A DNA stretch of 64,000 nt from positions 1 through 64,000 of the forward strand of contig QEYB01001072.1 of the NCBI GenBank assembly GCA_017562135.1, given 5' to 3'. The stretch comes from Dipylidium caninum. Taxonomy: Eukaryota; Platyhelminthes; Cestoda; Cyclophyllidea; Dipylidiidae. Below the pieces are notes generated by a model, which was given only the letters and a program-made list of their open reading frames with translations, was not told the origin of the DNA and did no database searches. The stretch's first letter is position 1; each line of letters opens with the position of its first letter. The translations under genes and the position numbers were made by a program. Shown in pieces: positions 60,663 through 64,000 of the stretch.

Positions 60663-63600
60663 AGAATTGTCATCGCAAGACTCGCGGATTCACCCAGACA
60701 AGCGAAGTCAGCGTGGTGCCATTGTTGGAGGATGGAGGAAAGACGAGGTGTAGGGTAGAGGAAGAGTGGGATGATGGCGACAGCGATGTTGTCGTGTGTG
60801 GCGGGTTGAGGTGAATAGGAGAGACGGGGTGCGCAGCTTGAGCAAAGCATTGTCTTCGCAAGACTTGCGGATTCACCAAGACATGCAAAGTCAGCGTGGT
60901 GCCATTGTTGGAGGAAGGAGGAAAGAGGAGGTGTGGTGTGGAAGAAGAGTGGGATGATGGCGCAGTGATGTTGTCGTGTGTGGCGGGTTGAGGTGAATAA
61001 GAGAGAGGCGGTGCGGAGCTTGAGCAAAGCATTGTCATCGCAAGCATCGCGGATTTAACCAAGACATGCGAAGTCAGCGTGGTGCCATTGTTGGAGGATG
61101 GAGGAAAGACGAGGTGTGGTGTGGAAGAAGAGTGGGATGATGGCGACAATGATGTTTTCGTGTGTGGCGGGTTGAGGTGAATAGGAGAGAGGCGGTGCGG
61201 AGCGTGAGCAAAACATTGTCTTCGCAAGACTTGCGAATTAACCCAGACAAGCGAAGTCAGCGTGGTGCCATTGTTGGAGGATGGAGGAAAGACGAGGTGT
61301 AGTGTGGAAGAAGAGTGGGTTGATGGCGACAATGATGTTGTCGTGTGTGGCGGGTTGAGTTGAATAGGAGAGAGGCGGTGCGGAGCGTGAGCAAAACATT
61401 GTCTTCGCAAGACTTGCGGATTAACCCAGACAAGCGAAGTCAGCGTGGTGCCATTGTTGGAGGATGGAGGAAAGACGAGGTGTAGTGTGGAAGAAGAGGG
61501 GATGATGGCGACAGTGATGTTGTCGTGTGTGGCGGTTGAGGTGAATAGGAGAGAGGCGGTGCGGAGCTTGAGCAAAGCATTGTCTTCGCAAGACTCGCGG
61601 ATTCACCAAGACAGCGAAGTCAGCGTGGTGCCATTGTTGGAGGATGGAGGAAAGACGAGGTGTAGTGTGGAAGAAGAGTGGGATGATGGCGACAGTGATG
61701 TTGTCGTGTGTGGCGGGTTGAGGTGAATAGGAGAGAGGCGGTGCGCAGCTTGAGCAAAGCATTGTCTTCGCAAGACTCGCGGATTCACCAAGACATGCGA
61801 AGTCAGCGTGGTGCCATTGTTGGAGGATGGAGGAAAGACGAGGTGTAATGTGGAAGAAGAGGGGGATGATGGCGACAATGATGTTTTCGTGTGTGGCGGG
61901 TTGAGGTGAATAGGAAAGAGGTGTGCGGAGCGTGAGCAAAACATTGTCTTCGCAAGACTTGCGGATTAACCCAGACATGCGAAGTCAGCGTGGTGCCATT
62001 GTTGGAGGATGGAGGAAAGACGAGGTGTGGTGTGGAAGAAGAGTGGGATGATGGCGACAGTGATGTTTTCGTGTGTGGCGGGTTGAGGTGAATAGGAGAG
62101 AGGCGGTGCGGAGCGTGAGCAAAACATTGTCTTCGCAAGACTTGCGGATTCACCAAGACATGCGAATTCAGCGTGGTGCCATTGTTTGAGGATGGAGGAA
62201 AGACGAGGTGTGGTGTGGAAGAAGAGGGGGATGATGGCGCAGTGATGTTTTCGTGTGTGGCGGGTTGAGGTGAATAGGAGAGAGGGGTGCGGAGCGTGAG
62301 CAAAACATTGTCTTCGCAAGACTTGCGGATTAACCCAGACAAGCGAAGTCAGCGTGGTGCCATTGTTGGAGGATGGAGGAAAGAGGAGGTGTATTGTGGA
62401 AGAAGAGTGGGATGATGGCGACAACGATGTTGTCGTGTGTGGCGGGTTGAGTTGAATAGGAGAGACGCGGTGCGGAGCGTGAGCAAAACATTGTCTTCGC
62501 AAGACTGCGGATTCACCAAGACATGCGAAGTCAGCGTGGTGCCATTGTTGGAGGATGGAGGAAAGACGAGGTGTAGTGTGGAAGAAGAGGGGGATGATGG
62601 CGACAATGATGTTTTCGTGTGTGGCGGGTTGAGGTGAATAGGAGAGAGCGGTGCGGAGCTTGAGCAAAACATTGTCTTCGCAAGATGCGGATTCACCAAG
62701 ACATGCGAAGTCAGCGTGGTGCCATTGTTGGAGGATGGAGTAAAGAAGAGGTGTAGGGTGGAGAAGAGAGGGATGATGGCGACAATGATGTTTTCGTGTG
62801 TGGCGGGTTGAGGTGAATAGGAGAGAGGCGGTGCGGAGCTTGAGCAAAGCATTGTCTTCGCAAGACTTGCGGATTCACCAAGACATGCGAAGTCAGCGTG
62901 GTGCCATTGTTGGAGGATGGAGGAAAGACGAGGTGTGGTGTGGAAGAAGAGTGGGATGATGGCGACAATGATGTTTTCGTGTGTGGCGGGTTGAGGTGAA
63001 TAGGAGAGAGGCGGTGCGGAGCGTGAGCAAAACATTGTCTTCGCAAGACTTGCTAATTAACCCAGACAAGCGAAGTCAGCGTGGTGCCATTGTTGGAGGA
63101 TGGAGGAAAGACGAGGTGTGGTGTGGAAGAAGAGTGGGATGATGGCGACAATGATGTTTTCGTGTGTGGCGGGTTGAGGTGAATAGGAGAGAGGCCGGTG
63201 CGGAGCTTGAGCAAAACATTGTCTTCGCAAGACTTGCGGATTCACCAGACAGCGAAGTCAGCGTGGTGCCATTGTTGGAGGATGGAGGAAAGACGAGGTG
63301 TGGTGTGGAAGAAGAGTGGGATGATGGCGACAGTGATGTTTTCGTGTGTGGCGGTTTGAGGTGAATAGGAGAGAGGCGGTGCGGAGCTTGAGCAAAGCAT
63401 TGTCTTCGCAAGACTTGCGGATTCACCAAGACATGCGAAGTCAGCGTGGTGCCATTGTTGGAGGATGGGGAAAGAGGTGTAGGTGTGGAGGAAGAGTGGG
63501 ATGATGGCGACAATGATGTTTTCGTGTGTGGCGGGTTGAGGTGAATAGGAGAGAGGCGGTGCGCAGCTTGAGCAAGCTTGTCTTCGCAAGACTGGGATTC

Positions 63601-64000
63601 ACCAAGACATGCGAAGTCAGCGTGGTGCCATTGTTGGAGGATGGAGGAAAGACGAGGTGTGTTGTGGAAGAAGAGTGGATGATGGCGACAGTGATGTTTT
63701 CGTGTGTGGCGGGTTGAGGTGAATAGGAGAGAGGCGTGCGGAGCTTGAGCAAAGCATTGTTCTTCGCAGAGATGCGGATTACCAAGACATGCGAGGGTCA
63801 GCGTGGTGCCATTGTTGGAGGATGGAGGAAAGACGAGGTGTGGTGTGGAAGAGATGGGATGATGGCGACAGTGATGTTTTCGTGTGTGGGCGGGTTGAGG
63901 TGAATAGGAGAGAGGCGGTGCGGAGCTTGAGCAAAGCATTGTCTTGCAAGACTTGCGGATTCACCAAGACTGCGAATCAGCGTGGTGCCATTGTTGGAGG
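60663..64000. repeat. Satellite B: tandem array, 183-bp unit, continues past the window
   Basis: The block gtcagcgtggtgccattg recurs 19 times, at 60707, 60890, 61073, 61256, 61439 and onward to about 63976. Most spacings are exactly 183 bp, a few 178-185. Unit order is tggaggatggaggaaag, gaagaagagtgggatgatgg, cgtgtgtggcgggttgagg, gaataggagagaggcgg, then gcaaagcattgtcttcgc. Since 183 = 3 x 61, frames persist across units and the minus strand shows two long open frames (up to about 300 codons) with a 61-residue period. One is rich in His/Pro/Ser, the other in Leu/His/Ala. Two overlapping open frames and frame-breaking units argue against coding. From about 63560 the units lose bases increasingly. 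I see no relation to satellite A. Confidence 0.96.

Noticed and set aside
60670..63939. Satellite B ORFs as a 61-residue-repeat protein
   Set aside because: Two minus-strand frames are open simultaneously, indels break both, and composition explains the lack of stops. Kept only as a testable finding.
1..64000. CRISPR array in the tandem repeats
   Set aside because: The tandem units abut one another with no unique spacers, and the context is eukaryotic.

Overview
This window looks like nuclear DNA of an animal, most likely a flatworm. The evidence is a core-histone neighbourhood whose H2B is of ordinary metazoan type with a flatworm-like N-terminus, metazoan-style splice signals, and a very high load of satellite and decayed interspersed repeats. 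There is no bacterial or phage-like gene layout. No long intact protein gene is present; the six-frame ORFs are short, and the long ones are all repeat artefacts.

Layout. Positions 1-11193 are a tandem satellite (satellite A, unit about 190-193 bp, roughly 55-60 units). It is clean and homogeneous from about 7000 to 11193, and increasingly full of one-base and homopolymer indels towards the left edge. Positions 11194-60662 are about 49 kb of mostly non-coding DNA carrying several dispersed repeat families, each seen in two to four diverged copies (here R1, R2, R3, R4, R6, R7, R8). Several families contain conserved reading frames behind conserved 3' splice sites, so they look like duplicated gene or element fragments, not random DNA. 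Positions 60663-64000 are a second, unrelated satellite (satellite B, unit 183 bp = 61 codons, about 18 units), which runs off the window.

The main find is a decayed core-histone cluster at 35410-37505. An H2B gene on the minus strand is almost intact but carries one in-frame TAG at codon 99 (36975-37343). On the plus strand lie an eroded H2A (36280-36603), a shorter H4 relic (36013-36135) and an H3 relic (about 35410-35690). H2B keeps a TATA box, an octamer-like motif, a CCAAT box and possible histone 3'-processing elements. The order is H3 > H4 > H2A > < H2B, with H2A and H2B tail to tail.

Other coding-like pieces are a Glu/Lys-rich exon with three in-frame stops (21142-21839) between two inverted R3 copies, a basic/charged minus-strand exon (25258-25639), a 66-codon exon in R4 (38728-38928), an acidic exon behind a good branch point (46614-46910), and a frame-broken minus-strand chain (56995-57935). 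I cannot name the proteins of any of these. All homology statements are by-eye alignment; no database search was run.
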